Below are positions 24,185 through 32,706 of a stretch of 39,147 bases of DNA, piece by piece. The DNA is from Martelella mediterranea. Its GTDB lineage: Bacteria > Pseudomonadota > Alphaproteobacteria > Rhizobiales > Rhizobiaceae. The notes below the pieces were generated by a model. It worked only from the letters and a program-made list of their open reading frames with translations. It was not told where the DNA came from and ran no database searches. Every line of letters begins with the position of its first letter. The first letter of the stretch is position 1. Position numbers and translations under genes: made by a program. The DNA lies in contig NZ_SMAR01000035.1 of the NCBI RefSeq assembly GCF_004342225.1, forward strand, positions 1 to 39,147, in the 5' to 3' direction.

Positions 24185-26677
24185 TCACTGGGCGTCCGAC
24201 ACTTCTATCGCAATTCCATCGAGATCGCCGTAGAGAATTTCGATCCTGTGGTCGAGGCTCCCGTCTTCGGCGCGGGTGACTTCGATCGTTCCCCACCCCT
24301 TGCCGCAGATCCAGAAGCTGCGATAGCGACCGTCCTTCAATTTCGGCGCAAACGAAAGCTTGTCGTTGGGCAGGTCGGTCTTCTGGCCGGAGAAAGCGGT
24401 GATCAGACCGAAGCTCGCCATCGCCCGAATGTAGTGGTGACCGGCCTCGATCTCGCTCCACGGATTGCGCTTGAAACCGTCATAACGGCTGCGCAGGGCC
24501 TTCACCACCGTCAGCGCCTCATCGATCAGCCCAGCATGCACCAGATTGACCGCCACCTGATACTCGACGCCTGTCCAGACTTCGTCGCAATAGGCAAAGG
24601 CAAACCGCGGACGCCCGCCCTTCGGCCAGGTGCACAGGGTCAAGCCCGGCTCGTCGTTGAGCGCATAGGTTCGCTGAACCGAGTGCACCGCCCGCAATTC
24701 AGGCAGGAAATTATTGTCGAACACCGCCTTGATGGCGCTTTTCAGCTTGTCCGGCGCAACCAGCGCGCCCATGCCGGAAACATAGGCCATGAACTGCCCC
24801 AGAAGCTGATCGGAATGGCAGCCGATTCCATGTTGATATCGGTGTGCGTCGACATTGTCGATGCGTTGCACGAAATAGTCGCCGTCCCACAAAACGTCTT
24901 CGATGCCCCTCGAAGAGGCTGCCGCAAGCGCCGCGTAGCGCTCTGCTGTCCGCACGTCTCCCAGGCGCTCCGCCATTTCCACGCAGGCTTTCAAGGCGGC
25001 GCAATAGATGAAGCTCATCATCGGATTGGGACCGTAGAACTCGATGTCATAGGTATTGGATTGCTGCCCCTCCGGCAGGCCGTCGCCATCGGCGTCCCAG
25101 TGCGAAATCGCATAATCCATTGCAAGCCGTGTCTTCTCCCAGAGCTCCGAGAGAAAGGCATCGTCGCCGGAAAGCTTCCATTCCCGCCATACTCGCAGGA
25201 TGGAACCCATCTGCCCGTCCGCGGCCGGAATCATCTCCCACCTGTCCTGGCCGAGAATGGTGCGCGCCCTGAACGGCATCATGCCATTCTCGTCGGTTTC
25301 GTGATTGAACTCGACCCGGCGCATCGACTGCTCCAGTTCGGGAAACAGAAATGCAACCGTCTGCACATAATTCCAGACATGGTTGACGTTGCCCTGACCG
25401 CAACCGACATAGTCACGGATGCCTTCCCAACCGAGAAACTCACCGGTTTCGATCCGGAAAGCGCAGTGGGAGCGCATGGAGGCGATATTCGCCGCCACGG
25501 CATCGACGGCATAGGAAGGCAGATCGGTAGAATAGAGCGCCTCTTCGAACAGCCGCGACTGCCCTTCCAGACGCGCCAGATTGGCGCCAAGGTAGTCGGC
25601 AGCCGCCCAGCTGTCCTGATGGACCGTCGCATAGTGGTTGCGGATCGCAGGATACTTGCCGGCCTTGTAGTCGGCGATATCCTTGTCGAATTCGATCCAG
25701 CCGCGCGGCCTGTTGGGAAAATGCCAGGCGATGACGAAATCGATAACCGCTTCGCCATGCGGCGCCAGGTCCTTGCGAACGCCGACCGAGCCGATCTTTT
25801 CCTTCAGGTCGAGGAAGGAGAAGTCGTGAAAGTCCTTGAGCGCCGAGCCGGTGGCCTCGATCGGCCTGACCGGGTCCAGCATCCCGTCCGCCCTGAAATC
25901 CTCCCAGAAGTCCTGGGCGTTGTCGGTCCATTCTCCGTGCAGCCATTCGGCACGGCGGAAGGTGCCCTCTTTTGCCGTCGTCGCCAGCGACAGGGAGCCA
26001 TGATCGAAGCTTTCGACCGGAATATCCGGAGCCGTAAAATGGATGCCGGTCAGGGCCGCGGAATCCCGGTCCTCGTTATGCCCCTCCCCCTTGAGCCTGA
26101 CATTGTTGAAGACGTCGTAGCCGTCGAAACCGACGACATTGGCCATCGAGCCGACGACGGAAGCCTTCACCGGGACGGCGTGGGGGTTTTTCAACCGGTA
26201 ACGGATGACGGCAGCGGGAATGGCGCTGTCCTCGGCATTGAGCGGGATCAGCGGGGTGAAGGCTTCCATCGTGACCTCGAGCGGTACCGCGTCGTCGCAA
26301 AGCGCCACCTCGACGAACGGATACCCCGCCGACATCCGGGACTCCCGGAAACGCGGCAGCCCTGCCAGCTCGCCGTTCAGAAAGCCGTGCGACTTGTTGT
26401 AATGCGGGGTCACCTCGCGTTCGAGGATCCTGGCAACCGGGTCGCTGCCTTCTTTCTGCGCCCATAATGCAAAAAAGGTGAAAGGCAGGAAGTTCTTCTT
26501 GCCCGGCCAGTTGAAGATCTCCCAGTCGCGAAGCTCTCCGCGCGCGCCGATTGAGACGTTGCCCGTGCCGATGCCACCGAGCGGGAAGGCCGCCTCGCGG
26601 GCCTCGCCAGGATAGGACGGCCGTTCGCCGCGCTGATAGAGCTCGGCTTTGGAATAGATATAGTTCTGCGTAGACAT
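24185..26677 (-). CDS. GH116 (DUF608) glycosidase, GBA2-like
   Basis: The 830-residue protein matches family GH116: the N-terminal beta-sandwich starts AAFPLGGIGTGNVSIGARGE (29-48) and a C-terminal (alpha/alpha)6 barrel follows from about residue 370. The QSNTYDIEFYGPN block holds Asp544, the expected acid/base. Glu418 in LGWEG is my candidate nucleophile by position before the HVWNY block. Known members are retaining beta-glucosidases, beta-xylosidases and glucosylceramidases. There is no signal peptide. Its ATG lies 3 bases after the stop of permease C2, and it is the last structural gene of module C. A role on glucose- or xylose-bearing fructose saccharides is possible, but the sequence does not give the substrate. 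Confidence 0.88.
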   Translation of the reverse strand: MSTQNYIYSKAELYQRGERPSYPGEAREAAFPLGGIGTGNVSIGARGELRDWEIFNWPGKKNFLPFTFFALWAQKEGSDPVARILEREVTPHYNKSHGFLNGELAGLPRFRESRMSAGYPFVEVALCDDAVPLEVTMEAFTPLIPLNAEDSAIPAAVIRYRLKNPHAVPVKASVVGSMANVVGFDGYDVFNNVRLKGEGHNEDRDSAALTGIHFTAPDIPVESFDHGSLSLATTAKEGTFRRAEWLHGEWTDNAQDFWEDFRADGMLDPVRPIEATGSALKDFHDFSFLDLKEKIGSVGVRKDLAPHGEAVIDFVIAWHFPNRPRGWIEFDKDIADYKAGKYPAIRNHYATVHQDSWAAADYLGANLARLEGQSRLFEEALYSTDLPSYAVDAVAANIASMRSHCAFRIETGEFLGWEGIRDYVGCGQGNVNHVWNYVQTVAFLFPELEQSMRRVEFNHETDENGMMPFRARTILGQDRWEMIPAADGQMGSILRVWREWKLSGDDAFLSELWEKTRLAMDYAISHWDADGDGLPEGQQSNTYDIEFYGPNPMMSFIYCAALKACVEMAERLGDVRTAERYAALAAASSRGIEDVLWDGDYFVQRIDNVDAHRYQHGIGCHSDQLLGQFMAYVSGMGALVAPDKLKSAIKAVFDNNFLPELRAVHSVQRTYALNDEPGLTLCTWPKGGRPRFAFAYCDEVWTGVEYQVAVNLVHAGLIDEALTVVKALRSRYDGFKRNPWSEIEAGHHYIRAMASFGLITAFSGQKTDLPNDKLSFAPKLKDGRYRSFWICGKGWGTIEVTRAEDGSLDHRIEILYGDLDGIAIEVSDAQ

Positions 26678-26680
26678 TGT

Positions 26681-27577
26681 TTATCCTTTGACGCCTGCGC
26701 GCACGAAGCTGTCGACGATCCAGCGTTGGGCGACGAGAAACATGATGAGAACGGGAAGGATGGACAAGGCGACGGCGGCGATGACCTCGGACGTGCCCGA
26801 GGAATTGCCGACGGGTTCGCGGATCGACATGATGCCGACCGGCAGGACCATCTTGTCGATGGAGTTCAGGAAAACCAGCGGCATGAAATAATCATTCCAT
26901 GTCATGGTGAAGATGATGACGGAAAGGGCCGCCATCTGCGGTTTGGCCAGAGGTGCCGCAACGCTCCAGAAGGTGCGGAAGTGGCCGGCGCCATCCACGC
27001 GGGCGGCCTCCGTCAGATCCTTCGGCAGCGTGATGAAGAACTGCCGCATCATGAAGACCCCGAACACGCCGGACATGCCCGGTGCGAAGGCGCCGGTAAT
27101 GCCCGGCAGGATGAGGGCCCAATGGGAATCCACCAGACCGAGGTTCTTCATCAGCAGGAAGAGCGGCACGATGGTGGTCTGGGTCGGCATCATCAGCGAA
27201 GTCAGCAACGCCACGAAGAGCGGTCCCTTGAAGGGAAAGCGCAGTCGCGCGAATGCGTATCCCGCGATCGTCGTGACGGCCACATAACCGATGGTGACCG
27301 TCGTTGCGATGTAGAACGAGTTCCAGAAGAACCGCCCCATCGGAACGCCTTTGGAAAGCAGGCTGCGATAGCTTTCCAGAGTGGCATCTAGACCCGGAAA
27401 CCACTGCGGCGGCAGGTTGAACGCCTCCGACATCGGCCTGAGCGTTGTCGTGAACATCCAGAGGAAGGGGGCGAGCATGAGCAACGCGCCCACGCCCAGA
27501 AGAATCCAGACCAGCCAGTCCGTTGCGCGTGACCAGATGTGCCGGGCCTGACCCGGCCTGATGGTGATCTCACTCAT
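26681..27577 (-). CDS. ABC permease C2 (MalG type)
   Basis: The 298-residue membrane protein starts MSEITIRPGQARHIWSRATD (ATG 27577). It has six hydrophobic helices, EAA loop EAARVDGAGHFRTFWSVAAP and C-terminus SFVRAGVKG. Its start overlaps the end of permease C1 by 8 bases. An upstream TTG-type start at 27598 would add seven residues but lies deeper in C1. Part of CUT1 importer C. Confidence 0.92.
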   Translation of the reverse strand: MSEITIRPGQARHIWSRATDWLVWILLGVGALLMLAPFLWMFTTTLRPMSEAFNLPPQWFPGLDATLESYRSLLSKGVPMGRFFWNSFYIATTVTIGYVAVTTIAGYAFARLRFPFKGPLFVALLTSLMMPTQTTIVPLFLLMKNLGLVDSHWALILPGITGAFAPGMSGVFGVFMMRQFFITLPKDLTEAARVDGAGHFRTFWSVAAPLAKPQMAALSVIIFTMTWNDYFMPLVFLNSIDKMVLPVGIMSIREPVGNSSGTSEVIAAVALSILPVLIMFLVAQRWIVDSFVRAGVKG

Positions 27578-28490
27578 AGAACGTCCAATACTTTGCAAGA
27601 ATGAACTGGATAGCCGTGAGTGCGACGATGATCGCCAGCAGGATCAGCGAGATTGCCGAGGCATAGCCCATCTCCAGCGATTTGAAACCGGTTTCGTAGA
27701 TGTACATGACCATCGAGCGCGAGGCGTCGCCGGGACCTCCGTTGGTTAAAACGACGATCGACTCAAAGACCTTGAAGGCGCCGATCGTCGTATATGTCAG
27801 CAGGAAGAAAATGGTCGGCGACAGCAGCGGAATGGTGACGGACCAGAAGGTGCGCAAAGCACCGGCGCCGTCGATTTTGGCCGCATCGTAATACTCGTTC
27901 GAGATACTCTGCAGCCCGGCCATGGCAATCAGCATCGCAAAACCGACATTCTTCCAGACATCGAGGATGATGACCGAATAGAGCGCCATGTCCGGGCTTG
28001 AAAGCCAGCTCACCGACCCAATGCCCACCTTGTTCAGGTAATAGTTGATGATGCCGATGTCACGCTGGAACAGGAACTGCCAGATGACCGCAACGAAGAT
28101 CAGACCGACGAGAGACGGAAAGAAATATGCGGCGCGATAGACATAGCGCAGGGCCGCCGGCAGGTTCCTGTTCAAAAGGACCGCCAGCACCACGCCAAGC
28201 CCGACATTTCCCAACACGGCGAAGACCGCAAAGAAACCCGTATTCTTGAGCACTTGGGCCAGCCGGTCGTCCTCAAGCGCCCAGGCGAAATTTCCCAGCC
28301 CGGCGAATTCCGGCGGGCTGAGAAGGTCGTAATAAAAGAAGCTCATCACGAATGTCGCGATCATCGGCCCCGCGACGAAGACGGCGAAGCCAACCACGAC
28401 GGGCAGGACGAAGCAGAGGCCGGCTATGGTTTCGGACCGGTTTTCCGGTGCGAACCAATAGCCGAGATTGAAGCTGGTGCTCGCTGCCAT
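27570..28490 (-). CDS. ABC permease C1 (MalF type)
   Basis: The 306-residue protein begins MAASTSFNLGYWFAPENRSE and has six hydrophobic helices and the EAA-type loop YDAAKIDGAGALRTFWSVTI near residue 200. The ATG at 28490 lies 5 bases after the binding-protein stop with AGGGTAA upstream. Partner of C2. Confidence 0.92.
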   Translation of the reverse strand: MAASTSFNLGYWFAPENRSETIAGLCFVLPVVVGFAVFVAGPMIATFVMSFFYYDLLSPPEFAGLGNFAWALEDDRLAQVLKNTGFFAVFAVLGNVGLGVVLAVLLNRNLPAALRYVYRAAYFFPSLVGLIFVAVIWQFLFQRDIGIINYYLNKVGIGSVSWLSSPDMALYSVIILDVWKNVGFAMLIAMAGLQSISNEYYDAAKIDGAGALRTFWSVTIPLLSPTIFFLLTYTTIGAFKVFESIVVLTNGGPGDASRSMVMYIYETGFKSLEMGYASAISLILLAIIVALTAIQFILAKYWTFYE

Positions 28491-28495
28491 GGCAA

Positions 28496-29770
28496 TTACC
28501 CTGCCCGGCGGATGGCGCGTTTCAGTTCCCTGTCGCCCGAAGCCAGGGCATCCTCGGGCGATTTGGAATTGGTGATAACCTCGTCCATGACACGGCCGAG
28601 AATGCGATCGAGAGCATTGAAGTATTTCGGGGATGCGACCGGACGCGCGGTTTCGATCACGTTATAGAACAGCTCCGCGTTTTCGGGATGCGCCAGGAAA
28701 GCCGGACTTTCCGCCACTTCGCGATAGATCGGAATCTGCTGACCGATATCCATCACCTCGGTGACGGTTTCCACGGAAACGAGTTCCATGATGGCCTTGA
28801 AAGCCAGTTCGGGGTTTTTCGATTCCGGTGAGATGCCCCAGCCGGCCCCGCCGAATACCGTCGCGCTTGCCGCCTTGCGGGGCCACTCCACGATGTCGAA
28901 ATCGGTAAAGCCGTTCTTCACCCATCCTGCGACGGGCCAGCGTCCGGCGCCCGTCATGCCGAAACGACCGGCGGCGAACTGATCGTAAACGTTGAGCCCG
29001 ATCGGGTCGGGAGAGACCTTGTGGACATGCACGAGGTCGTGCAGCCATTGGGCGACTTCCACCATCTTCGGGTCCGTAAGATTGGATTCGGTGTAATCGT
29101 CGCTGACCGGATAGGTGCCGTTGGTCAGATACCAGGGGTGGATCGCGAAATTGAACCAGGGCATGCCGAAGCCATAAACGCGCTGCTCCTGCTCGCCTTT
29201 CGTCAGCGCTTTCGCGGTGTCAAGAAAATCATCCCAGGTCCAGCCGGGTTTCGGATAGGCAACGCCGGCCTCGTCGAAAACCTTCTTGTTGTAATGGATC
29301 ACCATTGTCTGCCAGCCGTTCGGCACTTCGTAGAGTTTACCGTCAACTGAAAGCGCATCCCTGAGTTGCAGCGGTATCGTGTCGAGCAATGCCCTGGCCT
29401 GCGGGTTGGCCGCGATCAGATCGTCAAGAGGCATCAAAAGCCCCTTGTCGACTGCCAGACGCACGCCTTCAATGGCGATGTTGATGATATCCGGCGGATT
29501 GCCGCCGGCGATCTGCGTCACCAGCTTGTCGGCATAATCCGACCAGGACGACACCGGCGTGATATTGTCGGCTACCGAGACATTCGGAAAACGCTCCTGA
29601 AAGCGCGCGAAGGCTGCTGCGTAAGCCTGTGCCTCGTCCGGATTGCCCCAGTTATAGGTCGTCAGGTTCGCCTTGACGTCACTGGAGACCGCCGCGCTCG
29701 CGAAGCGCGGCAGCGCCAGTGTTGCGGCCAGCGCGGCCGAAGAGGTCAGTATCTGTCTTCTGGTCTGCAT
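28496..29770 (-). CDS. Sugar-binding protein of ABC importer C (CUT1), Tat-like signal
   Basis: The 424-residue family 1 solute-binding protein begins MQTRRQILTSSAALAATLAL with cleavage expected after PRFASA. The TRRQIL start followed by a mild hydrophobic stretch resembles a twin-arginine signal, unlike the Sec signals of binding proteins A, B and FrcB. Ligand-lobe blocks include NITPVSSWSDYADKLVTQIA, NGWQTMVIHYNKKVF and FGGAGWGISPESKNPELAFK. It is the third gene of module C, after the GH172, and unlike the other binding proteins has no hairpin behind it; the permease starts 5 bases later. Confidence 0.9.
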   Translation of the reverse strand: MQTRRQILTSSAALAATLALPRFASAAVSSDVKANLTTYNWGNPDEAQAYAAAFARFQERFPNVSVADNITPVSSWSDYADKLVTQIAGGNPPDIINIAIEGVRLAVDKGLLMPLDDLIAANPQARALLDTIPLQLRDALSVDGKLYEVPNGWQTMVIHYNKKVFDEAGVAYPKPGWTWDDFLDTAKALTKGEQEQRVYGFGMPWFNFAIHPWYLTNGTYPVSDDYTESNLTDPKMVEVAQWLHDLVHVHKVSPDPIGLNVYDQFAAGRFGMTGAGRWPVAGWVKNGFTDFDIVEWPRKAASATVFGGAGWGISPESKNPELAFKAIMELVSVETVTEVMDIGQQIPIYREVAESPAFLAHPENAELFYNVIETARPVASPKYFNALDRILGRVMDEVITNSKSPEDALASGDRELKRAIRRAG

Positions 29771-29802
29771 CGTATGTTCCTCCCATACAAAAGAATGCTG
29801 CC

Positions 29803-31134
29803 TTATTCGGACTGTCCGAACTGGATATTGCGCGCCTCCCGTTCACGGGTGCGCTCAAGCTTGCGTCGAATCTCAACGTCCCTCAGCCGCTGATATTCGG
29901 CGTTGCGTTTCGCGGCGTCGGCAATCGCTGTCGCCTGTGTATCGGAAAGGGTTGAAGGATCCGCGAGCGTCGGCGTGCGGTTGCCGGGTGTGCTCGGAAT
30001 GCGGTCCTCGACCGGCGGGACCGTCAACCCCTTCGCCGGAACGGCCTGATACCAATAGGCCGTGGACGCCCAGTCGTCGCTGAGTTGGTTCGCGTGACCG
30101 TGTTCGATCGTGACGCGCAGACGCTTGTCGAAACGGACCGGATCCGTCAGATGGAAACGGTAGGAGACCTGATAGCCGGGAACCTTGCTTTCGTGGAGAG
30201 CCGAACCGTTATAGAGGTCCTTCTTGTCCTGCATCCCCCAGGCATGATTGAAATAGTCCTCCGTCCCGGTGCCATGGATGCTCGGCGGCCACTGATCGTC
30301 ATCGATGAAGAACATCTCGTCGCCCTCGCCCCACCACGACCCCTGGAAGTGGGCAACGGAGAGATTGCAGCCGACATATTGCCCTTTTCCCTCGGTTTCG
30401 AGGATCGTGTAGTTCCCCTCCCCCGTCAGGTTCGCAATGTTCACCTCCGGGCTGTTGACCTGAAGGCCCGGCGCCCAGCCCTTGCAGGGGTTTTCGCGCC
30501 GCCAATGGGCGTGAAAATAGGCAATGTCATCGTCGAGCGGGGCGTCGTACTGCTCATAGTCGACATAGAAATACTGGCCGTAGGGAACGTCATTCTGGTT
30601 CTCGACCTCGATGATCGCCCGTTCGTTGAAAGGCATCTGGAAATAGCAGTTGAAGGCCGCACTGCCGCCGAAGATGAAGCTCTCCTCCGGCTTGGCGGAG
30701 ACCGACATCGGCAGAGCCGAGTAGCTGCCTGGCATCGAATGCCCGACGCCGAAGAAGTCGCCGAGCGGCGCGATCACGGACGGCTCGTCGGCATTGTCCC
30801 AGTACATCTTGATCAGCACCTTGCGATAATAATGCGGATCGGCAACCTCCCAATTGAGCCCCAGGGCGTTATGAATCTCGAAGACGGGCGCGACGTAATT
30901 GCCCAGCGTCGGATCGATAAGGCCGGGGCCGAGAACGCGCCGGCAGAACTGCGTCGTCCACAAATGGGTGATGCAGCCGGGGCCGCGGATATCGGCAAGG
31001 CGGACGGTTTCGCCGGCGGGAATCAGCCAGTAGTCCTGATTCCTGCCTTCCTGATCCCAGCTCGAAAGCCGGCGGGAACGCGCGTTCTTCATCCGACTGA
31101 GATCGGACAACATGGAAAAACCTGGATTGCTCAT
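29803..31134 (-). CDS. GH172 (DUF2961) glycosidase, candidate difructose-anhydride hydrolase C
   Basis: The 443-residue protein is a full-length GH172 member. Blocks seen are LADIRGPGCITHLWTTQF, KMYWDNADEPSVIAPLGDFF, GSWWGEGDEMFFIDDDQWPP and HGTGTEDYFNHAWG. Glu270 and Glu292 occupy the two conserved acidic sites; as I recall, the pair in alpha-FFase1 is Glu270/Glu291, a close match in number as well as context. The last ~75 residues (from about 368) are a proline- then arginine/glutamate-rich helical extension absent from the module B paralogue. There is no signal peptide. Its ATG overlaps the stop of the ATPase gene (ATGA). The likely reaction is opening of a difructose dianhydride or cleavage of an alpha-furanoside. 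Confidence 0.88.
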   Translation of the reverse strand: MSNPGFSMLSDLSRMKNARSRRLSSWDQEGRNQDYWLIPAGETVRLADIRGPGCITHLWTTQFCRRVLGPGLIDPTLGNYVAPVFEIHNALGLNWEVADPHYYRKVLIKMYWDNADEPSVIAPLGDFFGVGHSMPGSYSALPMSVSAKPEESFIFGGSAAFNCYFQMPFNERAIIEVENQNDVPYGQYFYVDYEQYDAPLDDDIAYFHAHWRRENPCKGWAPGLQVNSPEVNIANLTGEGNYTILETEGKGQYVGCNLSVAHFQGSWWGEGDEMFFIDDDQWPPSIHGTGTEDYFNHAWGMQDKKDLYNGSALHESKVPGYQVSYRFHLTDPVRFDKRLRVTIEHGHANQLSDDWASTAYWYQAVPAKGLTVPPVEDRIPSTPGNRTPTLADPSTLSDTQATAIADAAKRNAEYQRLRDVEIRRKLERTREREARNIQFGQSE

Positions 31135-32228
31135 TGGACGTTACTCTCCTCGGGATCAAAAGTCGCCAGCCGGTTTCCGGCGGCGTCGAAGGCGTGGGCG
31201 GAACGCGCGTCGAAAGTCAGATTGACGATCGTGCCGTCAGGCAGGCTGGCGTCGTCGTCCGCCTTGGCGATGACCGGCTCTCCGCGCTCGGGTTGAATGT
31301 GAAGCAGGCGGTATTCGCCCATGTGCTCTTCGTGCAGGAGCCGGCCGCGAATGAGGGCATTCGGCTCGTCCGTCAGGTTCAGATGTTCGGGCCGAACACC
31401 CAGCGTTCCCTTTCCGGGTGAACCGGAGGTGGCCGGCAGCGTAAGCCCGCCCTCCAGACCCGAAACGGCGAGCCCTTCAGGGCCGGCGGTGAACTCGACA
31501 TCGAAGACGTTCATCTTCGGCGACCCGATAAAGCCGGCAACGAAGAGATTGGCGGGCCGCCGGTAGAGTTCGAGCGGCGCGCCCACCTGCTCGATGCGCC
31601 CGGCGCTCAACACCACGATACGATCGGCAAGCGTCATCGCCTCGATCTGGTCGTGGGTGACGTAGATCATCGTCGCCTGCAGTCGCTTGTGCAGCCGGGC
31701 GACTTCGAGACGCGTCTGTACACGCAGCGCCGCATCGAGGTTGGACAGCGGCTCGTCGAACAGAAAAAGCTTGGGTTCCCGCACAATCGAGCGGCCGATG
31801 GCAACACGTTGCCGCTGGCCGCCCGAAAGGTCTTTGGGAAGCCTGTCGAGATAGTCGCCGATCTCGAGCGCCTCTGCCGCCGATCCAACACGTTCGGCGA
31901 TCTCGGATTTCTTCATCCCCGCCAGCTTCAGGCCGAAGGACATGTTCTTGCGCACATTCATATGCGGATAGAGCGCATAGCTCTGGAATACCATCGCGAT
32001 GCCGCGTTCGACAGGGGACAGCAGGTTGGACACCTGCCCGTCGATCTTCAGTGCGCCCGTCGTAATGGGCTCCAGCCCCGCGATCATGCGCAAAAGGGTG
32101 GACTTGCCGCAGCCGGACGGCCCGACAAAGACGATCAACTCGCCATCGGCGACGGTCAGATTGATGTCGCGCAGCACCTCGAAGGCGCCGTAGCTCTTTC
32201 CGATTTCAGAAAGCTCAAGACTAGCCAA
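31131..32228 (-). CDS. ABC ATPase C (UgpC/MalK family), TTG start
   Basis: The protein has Walker A GPSGCGKST (36-44), LSGGQRQRV signature, FLFDEP Walker B, YVTHDQIEAMTL H-loop and a C-terminal regulatory domain (GVRPEHLNLT). I start it at TTG 32228 (365 residues, reading MASLELSEIGKSYG). A very strong GGAGGAGGAGA site lies 4 bases upstream, and the family begins at this point. The ATG at 32267 would add 13 unrelated residues and run through that ribosome site. It is the first gene of module C, about 70 bases after the predicted promoter. ATPase-first order is unlike modules A and B. Confidence 0.92.
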   Translation of the reverse strand: MASLELSEIGKSYGAFEVLRDINLTVADGELIVFVGPSGCGKSTLLRMIAGLEPITTGALKIDGQVSNLLSPVERGIAMVFQSYALYPHMNVRKNMSFGLKLAGMKKSEIAERVGSAAEALEIGDYLDRLPKDLSGGQRQRVAIGRSIVREPKLFLFDEPLSNLDAALRVQTRLEVARLHKRLQATMIYVTHDQIEAMTLADRIVVLSAGRIEQVGAPLELYRRPANLFVAGFIGSPKMNVFDVEFTAGPEGLAVSGLEGGLTLPATSGSPGKGTLGVRPEHLNLTDEPNALIRGRLLHEEHMGEYRLLHIQPERGEPVIAKADDDASLPDGTIVNLTFDARSAHAFDAAGNRLATFDPEESNVQ

Positions 32229-32265
32229 ATTATCTCCTCCTCCCGAGGCCGCATCACATGGCCTC

Positions 32266-32324
32266 ATGTCGATGACCGTTCGATGTCGACGTCGATTTTA
32301 TGTCGACGTCGACTTAAACGTCAA
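32266..32324 (-). promoter_or_regulatory. Module C promoter with phased GTCGAC-type operators
   Basis: On the minus strand TTGACG (32324-32319) and TAAAAT (32300-32295) form a good promoter with an 18-base spacer. The spacer holds the perfect palindrome GTCGACGTCGAC (32302-32313); a second copy, GTCGACGTCGA (32285-32295), overlaps the -10 and start site. The heptamer ATGTCGA occurs three times at exactly 17-base steps (32266, 32283, 32300). LacI repressor 3 is the likely binder. The core ACGTCG is shared with the TGACAACGTCG operators of module A and GH91. Confidence 0.7.
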
Positions 32325-32565
32325 CAAGAGTAATGAAATTTATTATCCCTTCTTTTCAATGATTTAAAATTTTCATATTTTTCTGAGAGGGCAAATTCGA
32401 GGAAAAAAAAGCGCTTCGCCGCTCGTCCGACTAGGCTCCAAATTTGGACGCCTCCATGCTGACCCATATTATTGTCCCCCTCCCCCGAAAGCTTGCGCTT
32501 CATACCCGGCCTCTCCACCTTGCCGTCACTGCTCGCAGCAGGAAATATGCGCACGATACCGATTT
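32325..32565. other. AT-richer intergenic stretch between divergent promoters
   Basis: About 240 bases between the module C promoter and the GH91 operators. It is locally AT-rich at 32330-32415 with runs of A and T. I see no gene with a ribosome site, no repeat and no clear hairpin. It may hold an activator (for example CRP-like) site, but no motif is convincing. Confidence 0.5.
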
Positions 32566-32617
32566 ATGACAACGTCGACAACACTTATTGACAACGTCGT
32601 CATATGATCCTTATGGT
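32566..32617 (+). promoter_or_regulatory. GH91 promoter with the same operator pair as module A
   Basis: TGACAACGTCGACA (32567-32580) and TGACAACGTCGTCA (32589-32602) are base-for-base the same two operators as at 8207-8220 and 8240-8253, here 22 bases apart in place of 33. The second again overlaps a TTGACA -35 box (32588-32593), followed after 18 bases by TATGGT (32612-32617). GH91 should therefore respond to the regulator of module A (LacI repressor 1), possibly also to repressor 3. Confidence 0.78.
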
Positions 32618-32706
32618 TGATCCCGAGCGGGGCGCGCGATCAGGAACGAAATGAAGATCGCTCGCGCAAGCGGGCCTCTGCGGATGACATAGCCTGGAGA
32701 AAACGG

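Noticed and set aside
24164-26467. 767-codon plus-strand open frame opposite GH116
   Set aside because: Long antisense frame caused by codon bias of the GH116 gene; no family resemblance, no ribosome site.
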